Source: Verrucomicrobiota bacterium
GTDB taxonomy: Bacteria; Verrucomicrobiota; Verrucomicrobiia; Limisphaerales; PALSA-1396
DNA: 64,000 nt
Direction: 5' to 3'
NCBI GenBank assembly: GCA_016200005.1
Contig: JACQFP010000033.1
Location: forward strand, 95,146 to 159,145
Part shown: positions 26,240 to 34,406 of the stretch, piece after piece
How positions within the stretch are numbered: the first letter of the stretch is position 1
Layout of the letters: every line of letters begins with the position of its first letter
The notes under the pieces: generated by a model
What the model saw: only the letters and a program-made list of their open reading frames with translations
The model's database searches: none
Told to the model about the DNA's origin: nothing
Translations under genes and position numbers: made by a program

Positions 26240-27823
26240 ATGAAACTGCTTTCCACGTTGCTCGAGAGCGTGCCTGAGGATCCGTTTTACGCGCCGCGCA
26301 CGCCGCTGTGGCTGCCGCGCGAGATGTCGAGTCCACCGCCGCTGCCATCAGCACAACCGAGCCGCACGCCGCAGCCACGAACGGCTTTGCTCATCAATCC
26401 GTTCTATGCGAAGTCGCCGCACGGCAGCTTCGGCAAGCACGTCCTCACGCCGACGCTCGCGCTGACCTCGTTGGCGGGAGCGACGCCGGCGCATTGGCAG
26501 GTGCGTTACTGGGACGAGAACCTTCTGCAAGGCCCACCGCCGTCCGAGCCGCTGCCGGAAGTCGTCGGCATCACGGTGCATCTAACTTTCGCGAAACGCG
26601 CCTATGCCCTCGCCAAGTGGTATCGCGCACACGGCAGCAAAGTCATTCTCGGCGGGCTGCACACACTTTCGTGTCCAGAGGAAGTTGCGCCACATGCCGA
26701 CGCCATGGCCATTGGCGACGGCGTGCAGCTTTGGCCGATGATCCTGCGCGACATCGAGCGCGGCGAATTGAAACCGCGTTACGAAGCCACCTATGAAAGC
26801 GCTTACGGTTTCGATCCCCCGCCACGCCGTGAATTGGCGCCGCGGGCCAGTTTCCTGACGACCACGAGCCTCATCGCCACCCGAGGCTGCCACAATCGCT
26901 GCGGCTTTTGTTACCTCGCCACCGACGGGCTGCGCATGCCCTATCGCGTGCGCGAACCGGAGGACATCCGCCGCCAGTTCGATGCCGACGGCCAACCCTA
27001 CGCCGTGTTTACCGACAACAACCTGGGCTCGAGGCGTGATTATTTGCGCGCGCTGTGCCGCGCACTGCGTCCGCTGGAGAGAATCTGGAGCGCCGCCGTG
27101 ACGCTCGACGTGACGGACGAGCCGGCACTGGTGCGCGAGATGGCGTTGGCCGGTTGCACAGGCGTGTTCATCGGCTTCGAGACGCTGACAGATCAGAACC
27201 TTGTCGAGGCTCGCAAACGCACGCCGCGCGCGGACGACTACGCACGGCGCGTGCGCATCTTCCACGAGCACGGCATCCAGGTGAACGGCAGTTTCGTCGT
27301 CGGGTTTGACGGCGACCGCAAGGACACGTTCACAACGCTCGTGCAATGGATCGAGGCGAACCGGATGGAGTGCGCCACGTTTCACATTCTCACCCCGTAT
27401 CCGGGCACGCCGTTGTTCCGGAAGATGGCGGCCGAGGGCCGGCTGCTGCATCATGACTGGGAGAAGTACGACACCGCGCACGTGGTGTTTCGCCCGAAGC
27501 ACCTCACGCCGGAGGAACTGCTGCTCGGTTACGACTGGCTGTATCGCCGGTTGTTCTCCCACGCTTCGATCTGGCGACGGCGACCCGCCGCGACGGCAGC
27601 CCTGCCCGCCTACTTTGCCGGGTGTTATCTCTACAAACGCTCGAACCGGCTGTGGCGCTTCCTGATCCAGCATCAGCTCGTTCACGCCATCTGGCGGCCG
27701 CTCGTCGAGGTGACGCGGCTGCGGCATCTCGCCTTCCGCCGCCGTCTGGCCGCGACGAAATCTTTTGCGGCAAATCAAAGTGGTGCGTCCGCTTGTTCAA
27801 TTCCGTTCCCCGCCAGCGTATGA
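26240..27823 (+). CDS. B12-binding-domain radical SAM protein
   Basis: A 527-residue protein. N-terminal region 50-190 resembles a cobalamin-binding Rossmann domain (T-A-L-L-I-N-P-F-Y, V-V-G-I-T-V-H-L-T, V-I-L-G-G-L-H). The radical SAM core follows with C217-H-N-R-C221-G-F-C224, which binds the [4Fe-4S] cluster, then V-F-T-D-N-N-L-G and G-C-T-G-V-F-I-G-F-E-T. Members of this B12/radical SAM class perform methylations or C-C bond changes; the substrate is unknown. The start was set at the ATG after the inverted repeat, since the longer frame reads through the repeat and the preceding gene. The stop overlaps the next gene (ATGA). Confidence 0.85.
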   Translation: MKLLSTLLESVPEDPFYAPRTPLWLPREMSSPPPLPSAQPSRTPQPRTALLINPFYAKSPHGSFGKHVLTPTLALTSLAGATPAHWQVRYWDENLLQGPPPSEPLPEVVGITVHLTFAKRAYALAKWYRAHGSKVILGGLHTLSCPEEVAPHADAMAIGDGVQLWPMILRDIERGELKPRYEATYESAYGFDPPPRRELAPRASFLTTTSLIATRGCHNRCGFCYLATDGLRMPYRVREPEDIRRQFDADGQPYAVFTDNNLGSRRDYLRALCRALRPLERIWSAAVTLDVTDEPALVREMALAGCTGVFIGFETLTDQNLVEARKRTPRADDYARRVRIFHEHGIQVNGSFVVGFDGDRKDTFTTLVQWIEANRMECATFHILTPYPGTPLFRKMAAEGRLLHHDWEKYDTAHVVFRPKHLTPEELLLGYDWLYRRLFSHASIWRRRPAATAALPAYFAGCYLYKRSNRLWRFLIQHQLVHAIWRPLVEVTRLRHLAFRRRLAATKSFAANQSGASACSIPFPASV

Positions 27824-28530
27824 AAGCAAATCAAACCAACTTTTCGCGGTGGTGGATCGTGGTCGTCTTTGCCGTCGCCATGGCGTGGGTTGAATCGTCC
27901 GTCGTGTTTTACTTGCGTACGATGATTGATCGCGTGGAGCCGTTGCAGGTTGATCCGTTGCCGATTGTCGGGTCGCTCGGCCAGGTAGAATTGGCGCGCG
28001 AAGTGGCCACGATGGTCATGCACTTCACGGTGGGCATGCTGGCGGGCCGGACGTGGCGGGCGCGGGTCGGTTACATGGCCGTGTCTTTCGGCGTGTGGGA
28101 CGTGTTCTATTACGTGTTCCTGAAGATCATGTGCGACTGGCCGAACTCACTGCTGGACTGGGACATTTTATTCTTGCTGCCATTACCGTGGTGGGGGCCA
28201 GTGCTCGCTCCTGTTTCGATTGCCCTGCTGATGATTCTGTGGGGCACGCTGGCCAGCCAATTTGAACGAACACCCACCCACTGGCTGTCCAATTGGCGCG
28301 TGTGGGTTTTGAATTTCATGGGCGTCACGCTGGCACTCTATGTCTTCATGGCGGACACGCTGCATGTCGCCAACCAGGGCGTGGACGCAATTCGCAACGT
28401 GCTTCCCTCCCGATTCAACTGGCCTTTGTTCGGAGTCGCGCTCGTGCTGATGGCTGCACCGGTGTTACGATTGGCGCGCGAACTTTGGGCACGGCGCGCG
28501 CCGCATTTGGAAACTGTCAACGCGAATTAA
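27820..28530 (+). CDS. Multi-pass membrane protein downstream of the radical SAM gene
   Basis: A 236-residue protein with about six transmembrane helices. Notable features are an acidic residue in the first helix (V-A-M-A-W-V-E-S-S-V-V) and an aromatic-rich segment (V-W-D-V-F-Y-Y-V-F-L-K). The family was not recognised. Its ATG overlaps the radical SAM stop and it is 4 bp from the DUF1361 gene, making a four-gene coupled operon with 26240-29874. The grouping suggests a membrane-lipid or carotenoid-like modification pathway, but nothing in the sequence proves it. Confidence 0.75.
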   Translation: MKANQTNFSRWWIVVVFAVAMAWVESSVVFYLRTMIDRVEPLQVDPLPIVGSLGQVELAREVATMVMHFTVGMLAGRTWRARVGYMAVSFGVWDVFYYVFLKIMCDWPNSLLDWDILFLLPLPWWGPVLAPVSIALLMILWGTLASQFERTPTHWLSNWRVWVLNFMGVTLALYVFMADTLHVANQGVDAIRNVLPSRFNWPLFGVALVLMAAPVLRLARELWARRAPHLETVNAN

Positions 28531-28534
28531 ATTT

Positions 28535-29353
28535 ATGAAACTCTTGAAACTTCTCTACCAACGCGAGACCGTCGCGCCAATGCTGGCGATGACGTTCGCC
28601 TCCGCGGTGAGCGTGGCGCTCGTGCTGGCGCGCATTGCCTGGACCGGCCAGTTCTATTACGCATTCTTAATTGGCAATCTGTTCCTGGCGTGGCTGCCAC
28701 TGATCTTTGCGGTGCTGGCTTGCGAACAATACGAGCGACCGACCAAATCGAATGAACCCACCCCTTGCCCCTCCCGGGAGGGGAACTTTTGCGATCGTGC
28801 GTCTGTCGCTGCTCCCCTCTTGGGAGGGGTCAGGGGTGGGTTCGTCGGAAAACAAAACTGGCGTTTCGCCGGACTGGCCGGCGCGTGGTTGCTGTTCTTT
28901 CCGAACGCGCCGTACATTTTCACGGACGTGATTCACCTGTTGTCTGGCCGCTTCCAGCATTTTTGGGTGGATCTAACGTTGATTTTACTGTGCGCGTTCA
29001 CGGGATTGGTGCTGGGATTCGTGTCGCTTTATCTGATGCAATCGGTCGTGAGACGGATTTACGGGTGGGCGGCGGGCTGGTTTTTCGTGGCGGGGGTTGC
29101 GGGCCTGAGCAGTTTCGGAATTTATCTCGGTCGCTTTCTGCGCTTCAACAGTTGGGACGTGCTGATCCAACCGGTGAAGCTCTATCACGGTATCAATCAT
29201 TGGGCGGCAGATCCGCTGGCAAACGCAAACACGTTTGCCTTCCCGGTGTTGTTCGCCACGTTTCTTTTTATCGCTTACGTGTTGCTGTATGCGTTGACAC
29301 ATTTGCCGCGCCCGCAGGTGATTTCCCCATCATTCCAAAAGGCGGGAACGTGA
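28535..29353 (+). CDS. DUF1361 membrane protein with an in-frame repeat insertion
   Basis: A 272-residue protein with about six transmembrane helices. The DUF1361 signature is visible: L-A-W-L-P-L-I-F-A, L-L-F-F-P-N-A-P-Y-I-F-T-D-V-I-H-L, G-I-Y-L-G-R-F-L-R-F-N-S-W-D and the C-terminal helices. Function of the family is not established. Residues 74-103, in the loop between the second and third helices, are encoded by an inverted repeat (28755-28842) and read as low-complexity Pro/Gly/Arg, foreign to the family. The stop overlaps the next gene as GTGA. Confidence 0.85.
   Translation: MKLLKLLYQRETVAPMLAMTFASAVSVALVLARIAWTGQFYYAFLIGNLFLAWLPLIFAVLACEQYERPTKSNEPTPCPSREGNFCDRASVAAPLLGGVRGGFVGKQNWRFAGLAGAWLLFFPNAPYIFTDVIHLLSGRFQHFWVDLTLILLCAFTGLVLGFVSLYLMQSVVRRIYGWAAGWFFVAGVAGLSSFGIYLGRFLRFNSWDVLIQPVKLYHGINHWAADPLANANTFAFPVLFATFLFIAYVLLYALTHLPRPQVISPSFQKAGT
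28755..28842. repeat. In-frame inverted repeat inside the DUF1361 gene
   Basis: Arms 28755-28784 and 28813-28842 (AACCCACCCC...GGGAGGGGA type) are complementary at 26 of 30 positions. The 88-bp element keeps the reading frame and encodes 29-30 residues. Similar CT/GA-rich palindromes occur at 35172-35280, 49850-50112 and 63691-63804. Confidence 0.85.
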
Positions 29354-29874
29354 ACCGCGAAGCGCAACTCCGCAGCCGAATCAAGGCACTAACATGGTTC
29401 TTCATCATCGGCCTCGTCTTGAGCGGCGCGACGGCGATTCCGCTGAACTGGGAACTTGATCTTCTCACGAAGTGGTTTGGAATCACTGGGCAAACCAGTG
29501 CAACGGCAAACTCCGAACTTGCGCGCTGGTTGCTCACGGCGGGCGAAGCGTTGCAAGATATAAGTGCGAAGCATCCACTTCTTTTCTATGGCACGGACTG
29601 GCTGGCGTTTGGGCACTTCGTCATCGCTCTAGCGTTTGTGGGTGCGCTGCGCGATCCGGTCCGGAATCGCTGGCTGTTCGATTTCGGATTGATCGCGTGC
29701 GTGTTGGTTGTTCCGTATGCGCTGATCTTTGGCGCGGTGCGCGGCATTCCATTCTGGTGGCGGCTGATTGACTGCTCGTTCGGCGTGTTGGGATTCGTGC
29801 CGCTGTGGCTTTGCCGGAGGTGGGCGCGCGAACTTGAAATCCAAGCCGCTGGAAATTTTTTTCCCGCCCATTGA
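29350..29874 (+). CDS. Small multi-pass membrane protein
   Basis: A 174-residue protein with GTG start overlapping the DUF1361 stop. Four predicted transmembrane helices (about 15-31, 73-99 including G-H-F-V-I-A-L-A-F-V-G-A-L, 107-126, 134-150). R-D-P-V-R-N-R-W-L-F-D-F-G and W-W-R-L-I-D-C-S-F-G are the most distinctive segments. The family was not recognised. Being last in the coupled set with DUF1361 and the radical SAM gene, it is probably part of the same membrane process. Confidence 0.7.
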   Translation: MNREAQLRSRIKALTWFFIIGLVLSGATAIPLNWELDLLTKWFGITGQTSATANSELARWLLTAGEALQDISAKHPLLFYGTDWLAFGHFVIALAFVGALRDPVRNRWLFDFGLIACVLVVPYALIFGAVRGIPFWWRLIDCSFGVLGFVPLWLCRRWARELEIQAAGNFFPAH

Positions 29875-29909
29875 ACCTTTTCTCGCCTTCGGCATTCCAC
29901 TGATTGTAA

Positions 29910-30464
29910 ATGCTGGGAGTGGCTGAACGCGAACAACTGCCCGTCCCTCAAGCCCGCGCCGGAGACCCGGCAGCTTGGGACACGCTCTTCCGCCGCTACC
30001 AACTGCCGCTTTACGTTTATGTTTTTGAATTGGTTCACAATGAACAGACGAGCCTCGACCTCGTGCAGGAAACGTTCATCGCCGCAGCGCGCCACATCGC
30101 CGGCCTGCGCGACGACGCCAGATTCGGCAGTTGGCTCTTCGGCATCGCGCATCAGAAGTGTGTTCAACGCTGGCGAAAAGAAGACCGCGAAACCGAGTTG
30201 CGAAACGAACTCGCCGCCGCGCCCGTTGAATTTGAAAACAGCCCGGACGATTTGCTCATCCGCCGCGAACAGGAGGCCGAATTCATGAACCTGCTCAACC
30301 AACTCCCGCCGTCGCAACGCTCGGTGTTGCTGCTGCGTTTCATCGAGGATTTTTCGCTCGAAGAAATCGCGGGCATCACCGACGTGAGCCTCGGAACGGT
30401 GAAGTCACGCTTGCATTACGCGAAGCGAGCGCTCAAACAACTGATCCAACAAACCCGGCCATGA
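29910..30464 (+). CDS. ECF-type RNA polymerase sigma factor (module 2)
   Basis: A 184-residue ECF sigma factor. Region 2: W-D-T-L-F-R-R-Y-Q-L-P-L-Y (23-35), D-L-V-Q-E-T-F-I-A-A, F-G-S-W-L-F-G-I-A-H-Q-K. Region 4: L-P-P-S-Q-R-S-V-L-L-L-R-F-I-E-D-F-S-L-E-E-I-A and a helix-turn-helix with V-S-L-G-T-V-K-S-R-L-H-Y-A-K-R-A-L. It is closer to typical ECF factors than the module-1 copy and not its nearest relative by eye, although the downstream genes are paralogous. The stop overlaps the start of a 40-codon ORF. Confidence 0.9.
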   Translation: MLGVAEREQLPVPQARAGDPAAWDTLFRRYQLPLYVYVFELVHNEQTSLDLVQETFIAAARHIAGLRDDARFGSWLFGIAHQKCVQRWRKEDRETELRNELAAAPVEFENSPDDLLIRREQEAEFMNLLNQLPPSQRSVLLLRFIEDFSLEEIAGITDVSLGTVKSRLHYAKRALKQLIQQTRP

Positions 30465-30583
30465 ACGAAAAGGAATTAACGCAAAGACGCAACGGCGCGA
30501 AGACGCAGAGAATAGTATTTGTCGCTGTTCTCCTTGGCGACTCTGCAGCTTGGCGTCTTTGCGTTAAAAGGGAGGCATTATGA
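30461..30583 (+). CDS. Repeat-derived 40-codon ORF coupling sigma and partner gene
   Basis: The ATG overlaps the sigma stop as ATGA, and its own stop overlaps the next gene's ATG as ATGA. After MNEKE the sequence is almost wholly the 30476-30567 inverted repeat. The opening resembles MNDND at the start of the module-1 partner gene, so this may be the old start of that gene, displaced by the repeat. Whether a peptide is made or matters is unknown; it could act only as a translational bridge. Confidence 0.35.
   Translation: MNEKELTQRRNGAKTQRIVFVAVLLGDSAAWRLCVKREAL
30476..30567. repeat. Interspersed inverted repeat between sigma factor 2 and its partner gene
   Basis: Perfect 15-bp arms: TTAACGCAAAGACGC (30476-30490) and GCGTCTTTGCGTTAA (30553-30567). 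Class resembles the repeat near 911-973. Confidence 0.9.
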
Positions 30584-31005
30584 AAACGCCACGCGAAATT
30601 CTGCTGCAACGTCACCAAGCGGTTACGCCCAAGCTCGACGAAATCCGCCGAGCTGTAGTGGCCAACTTGAAGGAGTGTCCGGCGGCGCACGAACAAAGTT
30701 TGCCCGTCGCCGTCGCGCTCAAACTCTGGCGCGAATTGGTCTGGCCATGTCGCCGGACTTGGGCGGGACTCGCCGCGACTTGGTTGGTATTGGTCGTATT
30801 CAACTTCACGCACGCCGAACGCACCAAAGACGTCGCCACCAAATCCACGACTCCAGCAGAAGAAATGCGCCTCGCGTTTCAAGAACAGCAACGGCTGCTA
30901 GCTGAACTCGTCGGCCCGCCGCCGGTCGCGCCGCCCGCCGAATCGCCGCGTCGCCAAAAGCACCAGCCGCGCAGCGAGAGGCGCGTGGAAATTTCGACGG
31001 TTTGA
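30580..31005 (+). CDS. One-TM sigma-linked protein, putative anti-sigma (module 2)
   Basis: A 141-residue protein (MKTPREILLQRHQ). A basic helical N-terminus is followed by W-P-C-R-R-T-W-A-G-L-A-A and one transmembrane helix (about 58-74), then E-E-M-R-L-A-F-Q-E-Q-Q-R-L-L-A-E-L and a C-terminal P-R-S-E-R-R-V-E. These blocks align with the module-1 protein at 9220-9651. The residues just before W-P-C (A-A-H-E-Q-S-L-P-V-A) are ordinary sequence here, where module 1 has repeat-derived residues. The anti-sigma role is inferred from gene position only. Confidence 0.65.
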   Translation: MKTPREILLQRHQAVTPKLDEIRRAVVANLKECPAAHEQSLPVAVALKLWRELVWPCRRTWAGLAATWLVLVVFNFTHAERTKDVATKSTTPAEEMRLAFQEQQRLLAELVGPPPVAPPAESPRRQKHQPRSERRVEISTV

Positions 31006-31053
31006 AATCGTGAGCACAGTCCATCGCATCGTTCTTCTGAAACCATCACGAGT

Positions 31054-33336
31054 ATGAATGAAGAACCCAAACGCATCTGGAAAAAAACTTGGCATGTTCC
31101 GCGCGCCGTCTTGATCTGGCTGGTGTCATTCACCCTCGTGATCTTCGGAACAATGATGATCGCCGGGTCGGAGCCAGAAATGCGTCATCCACTTGTGGTT
31201 TTCGCCGTAACTGGCTTCATCGGCGCGTCCGTCCTGCTTTGCTTGTGGTTATGCGTCCGCTGGTCGTCGCGTTGTTGGCGCAATCTGCGCCGGACTTTGC
31301 TAGGACTCGCTGGTCTCGCCACGTTAATCGCCGTTTTCTACACCGAAGAAAACTGGCGCGGCAAACGCGCGTGGGAAAGTTGCAAACGGGAACTGGGAGC
31401 GAGAGGCGCAGTACTGAATTGGTCTGCATACATTCCTCCGGCAGTGCCAGACGAGCAAAACTTCTTCAAAGCGCCAAAAATGCAGGAATGGTTTACGGGG
31501 AGAGGCGTGAGTGAATTATCGAAACGATGGGTCTCTCGGCCATTCAGCGTCGTCGCTGAGTTAACGGTGGTGACGTCTCCTGCCGCCACCGCTCCTGAAG
31601 ATGCGGACCTAATGTTGCAATACAACTACCCGGCCCTGACAATCGCGACGGCACCGGCGAACTCGTCCAACGCGGCCGATCTCCAGGCGGCGATTATTCC
31701 GGTCGTGATCCTAGATAATGTTCCATTGACGAACGCCATCGAAAATTTGGCGCGCCGGGCGGAGCTGAAATTTTCCTTTGATCCACTAGTTACCTCCGGC
31801 TGGGCCTATCCGGATGGAACGCCTTGCCTTCAATATCCGGTTTCCGTTCGATGGACAAATGTCACCGCTCGCCAAGCACTTTTGGCTGTGCTCAACAATT
31901 TCGGTCTGATGATGGTTGAAGATCCAAAAACCGGCATTGCGCGCGTTACTTCGAAAGACGAGAAGCAAGTATACGCGGACCAGGCTGTGCGTGAACGTCT
32001 CGCAAAACTCATCCAGAGCGCTATTGAAGCGAGCATAAACGGTTCTGCCGGGCCAAGCGCAAAAGCTTCGCAAGGTTTCATGCTCGTCGCCCAGTCACTG
32101 AATCCAATCAAGCCGGTGCGTATTGTTGTGCGGGCGGACACGACACCGAGCATCGAAGAGATCGCCGCGTTTTTTCCTGCGCCTCACGGCGGCCGTCTGC
32201 GAGCAGAAGCGGCCGGCACTAATTCATTCCGCCTGTCACTGAATCCGCCGGAGGTTTATAGCGCCACCGATTATCTGGCGTGGAGCGATCCATTCGAATC
32301 CGACTTCGACCTGATTCGCGAAGCGCTCAAACGTCCTTACGCGCGGATGGATGGCGATTATCAGCGTCCTGCCGCCATGCCAATTCCAAATTTCCTATGC
32401 GTTCGGACCACCGCGCAAATGCTGGCGCAACGTGCGCAATGCTACCTGCTGCTTGGCCAGCCGGACAAAGCCTTGCGCGAACTGACGCTGATTCACGACC
32501 TGTGCCATTTGCTGGAAGGCAGGCCCACCGGCAAACCCATGACCCTGACGGCGGCGATGATCAACGTTGCTGTCACCGGACTTTATGTGCAAACGATCGC
32601 TGACGGATTCCGCCTGCAAGCGTGGCACGAGCCGCAACTCGTCGCGCTTGGGCAACAGCTTAAGCAAATCAGTTTAATGCCTTATGTAGCGGAAGCCTTT
32701 CGGAGCGAACAGATGTTCTTGTCGCGCACGCTTGAAATCACTCCACGAACGGAAATCAAGAAGATGTTTTCTTTTGCAGATTCCAAAACGACCTTCTGGC
32801 AAGAGATCGAAGACCTGCTTTTCAACGTTGCGCCGCGGGGTTGGTTTTATCAAAATATGGTTGTTCACGCCCAATTGCTTCAGAAATACAGTGATGGTTT
32901 TGATCCTATGAATGAAATCGTTTTGGCGCATAAAGAGAAGGAAATCGCGCGCGAGCTTGAAACTACCTTTGCTCATTTTTCCCCGTACACGTTCATCGCC
33001 GCCATGACAACCCCTAACTTTGTCAGAGCCATTCAAGCACTAGGATTGCACCAAACGATGGCAAACGAGGCACTCGTTGTCTGCGCGTTGGAGCGTTATC
33101 GCGTGGTGCATGATCAATATCCCGACAAACTCGACTCGCTCTTGCCGCAATTCATTGAAAAACTTCCGCACGACATCATCGGCGGCCAGCCGTTGAAATA
33201 TCGCCGCATGGACGACGGAAAATTTCTGCTCTACTCCATCGGCTGGAACGAAAAGGACGACGGTGGCCAAGTCGTTCACAAAAAAGACGGCGCGGCGGAC
33301 ACGGTCAATGGCGATTGGGTCTGGGGCACTCACTAA
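31054..33336 (+). CDS. Large membrane protein of ECF sigma module 2, with an STN-like domain
   Basis: A 760-residue paralogue of 9648-11483. It has the same E-E-P-K-R-I-W-K-K start, three N-terminal transmembrane helices, F-Y-T-E-E-N-W-R-G-K, and the same ending (P-H-D-I-I-G-G-Q-P-L-K-Y-R-R, Y-S-I-G-W-N-E-K-D-D-G-G). The extra length includes residues about 217-305, which look like a secretin/TonB short N-terminal (STN) domain: L-D-N-V-P-L-T-N-A-I-E-N-L-A, then V-R-W-T-N-V-T-A-R-Q-A-L-L-A-V-L-N-N-F-G. STN domains in TonB-dependent transducers relay signals to anti-sigma proteins, which fits the neighbourhood. Function otherwise unknown. Confidence 0.7.
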   Translation: MNEEPKRIWKKTWHVPRAVLIWLVSFTLVIFGTMMIAGSEPEMRHPLVVFAVTGFIGASVLLCLWLCVRWSSRCWRNLRRTLLGLAGLATLIAVFYTEENWRGKRAWESCKRELGARGAVLNWSAYIPPAVPDEQNFFKAPKMQEWFTGRGVSELSKRWVSRPFSVVAELTVVTSPAATAPEDADLMLQYNYPALTIATAPANSSNAADLQAAIIPVVILDNVPLTNAIENLARRAELKFSFDPLVTSGWAYPDGTPCLQYPVSVRWTNVTARQALLAVLNNFGLMMVEDPKTGIARVTSKDEKQVYADQAVRERLAKLIQSAIEASINGSAGPSAKASQGFMLVAQSLNPIKPVRIVVRADTTPSIEEIAAFFPAPHGGRLRAEAAGTNSFRLSLNPPEVYSATDYLAWSDPFESDFDLIREALKRPYARMDGDYQRPAAMPIPNFLCVRTTAQMLAQRAQCYLLLGQPDKALRELTLIHDLCHLLEGRPTGKPMTLTAAMINVAVTGLYVQTIADGFRLQAWHEPQLVALGQQLKQISLMPYVAEAFRSEQMFLSRTLEITPRTEIKKMFSFADSKTTFWQEIEDLLFNVAPRGWFYQNMVVHAQLLQKYSDGFDPMNEIVLAHKEKEIARELETTFAHFSPYTFIAAMTTPNFVRAIQALGLHQTMANEALVVCALERYRVVHDQYPDKLDSLLPQFIEKLPHDIIGGQPLKYRRMDDGKFLLYSIGWNEKDDGGQVVHKKDGAADTVNGDWVWGTH

Positions 33337-33394
33337 AGTGAATGGTGGGAGCATAATCGACTGATTCGCGGGTCGATTAGGCGTTAGAAAATTC

Positions 33395-33410
33395 GTTGCC
33401 TCGTGGCAAC
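33395..33410. repeat. Small hairpin, GTTGCC-TCGT-GGCAAC
   Basis: A 6-bp stem with a 4-base loop in the gap between module 2 and the scramblase-like gene. No T tract follows, so it is not called a terminator. Confidence 0.3.
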
Positions 33411-33448
33411 AGGAATGGTTGAATCCGGTCACAACCCTTTCAACCAAG

Positions 33449-34336
33449 ATGGAAGTCAAAATCGAGTGCGGGTGTGGCTCGCGCTACAAGTTTGATGTCG
33501 AGCCAGTCCATGGCCGGATGCCGACCCCGGTGCAATGTCCCGTTTGCGGTGTGGACGGCACGGGCGCCGCGAATGAAATCATTGGACGCAACTTTCCGGC
33601 CGCATCGGTAGTATCTCCGTCACGGGTTCAATCGCCGCCAACTTCCGGTTTGCGGGTGGCGAGTGCGGCAAACCGCAGCGGCCGGAGCGCTCAGGCCGAA
33701 CAAGCATCGGCGACCGGCGCGCACGCGCATGATCAATCCGACCGCGCGTTGTTGGAGCGCACGACTTTCTTCGTCAAGGAACGCGCCGGGTTGTTGAAGC
33801 TTACTGACACTTACGATATCTTTGATCCAGCCAGTGGGCAGAACATCGGGATTGCGAAGGAAGAACCGCCAGTGTGGGCGAAGTGGTTGCGACTGGTCGT
33901 CAAGAAGCACATGATGCCCACGGCGGTGAATATTTACGAACAGGAAGGGCAGCCGCGCATCCTTTCGATTCAGCGCGGATTCACGTTTCTGCGGTCGAAA
34001 ATCAAAGTGGTGGCAGGCGACGGCACCTCGCTGGGTTACTTCAAAAGCAAATTGTTTTCGATTGGCGGCGGTTTCTACGTTTTCGACAATCAAAACCAGC
34101 AGGTCGCAGAAGTGAAGGGCAACTGGAAAGGTTGGGACTTCAAATTTCTCAGCAAAGGCGGACGTGAGATCGGCACGGTGACGAAGAAATGGGCCGGGCT
34201 GGGCAAGGAGCTATTCACATCGGCGGACAACTACATCATCTCGTTGAGTGACGTGAGCGCGGCGGGGCCAGCCGCGAGTGCATTGCTGCTGGCCGCCGGA
34301 TTGGCCATCGACGTTGTGTTCAAGGAAGTTGATTAG
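33449..34336 (+). CDS. Zinc-ribbon plus LURP-one/scramblase-like protein
   Basis: A 295-residue protein (start at MEVKIEC; a TTG 30 bp upstream rejected). Residues 6-36 form a zinc-ribbon-like element: C-G-C-G-S-R-Y-K-F then V-Q-C-P-V-C-G. A low-complexity Ser/Ala/Gln linker follows (about 50-100), then a domain with repeated beta-strand pairs (L-T-D-T-Y-D-I-F-D-P-A-S-G, I-L-S-I-Q-R-G-F-T-F-L-R-S-K-I-K-V, Y-V-F-D-N-Q-N-Q-Q-V-A-E-V-K-G-N-W-K-G-W-D-F) and a C-terminal hydrophobic helix (A-A-S-A-L-L-L-A-A-G-L-A-I-D). This is the LURP-one-related/phospholipid scramblase-like fold. Role in bacteria is not established. Confidence 0.75.
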   Translation: MEVKIECGCGSRYKFDVEPVHGRMPTPVQCPVCGVDGTGAANEIIGRNFPAASVVSPSRVQSPPTSGLRVASAANRSGRSAQAEQASATGAHAHDQSDRALLERTTFFVKERAGLLKLTDTYDIFDPASGQNIGIAKEEPPVWAKWLRLVVKKHMMPTAVNIYEQEGQPRILSIQRGFTFLRSKIKVVAGDGTSLGYFKSKLFSIGGGFYVFDNQNQQVAEVKGNWKGWDFKFLSKGGREIGTVTKKWAGLGKELFTSADNYIISLSDVSAAGPAASALLLAAGLAIDVVFKEVD

Positions 34337-34406
34337 GAGGCGGTCGCCGGCTTTTGGCTGCCAACTGGCCCTTGTTTCCACAAGGAAATCTCGGTAAACT
34401 TTCGCT

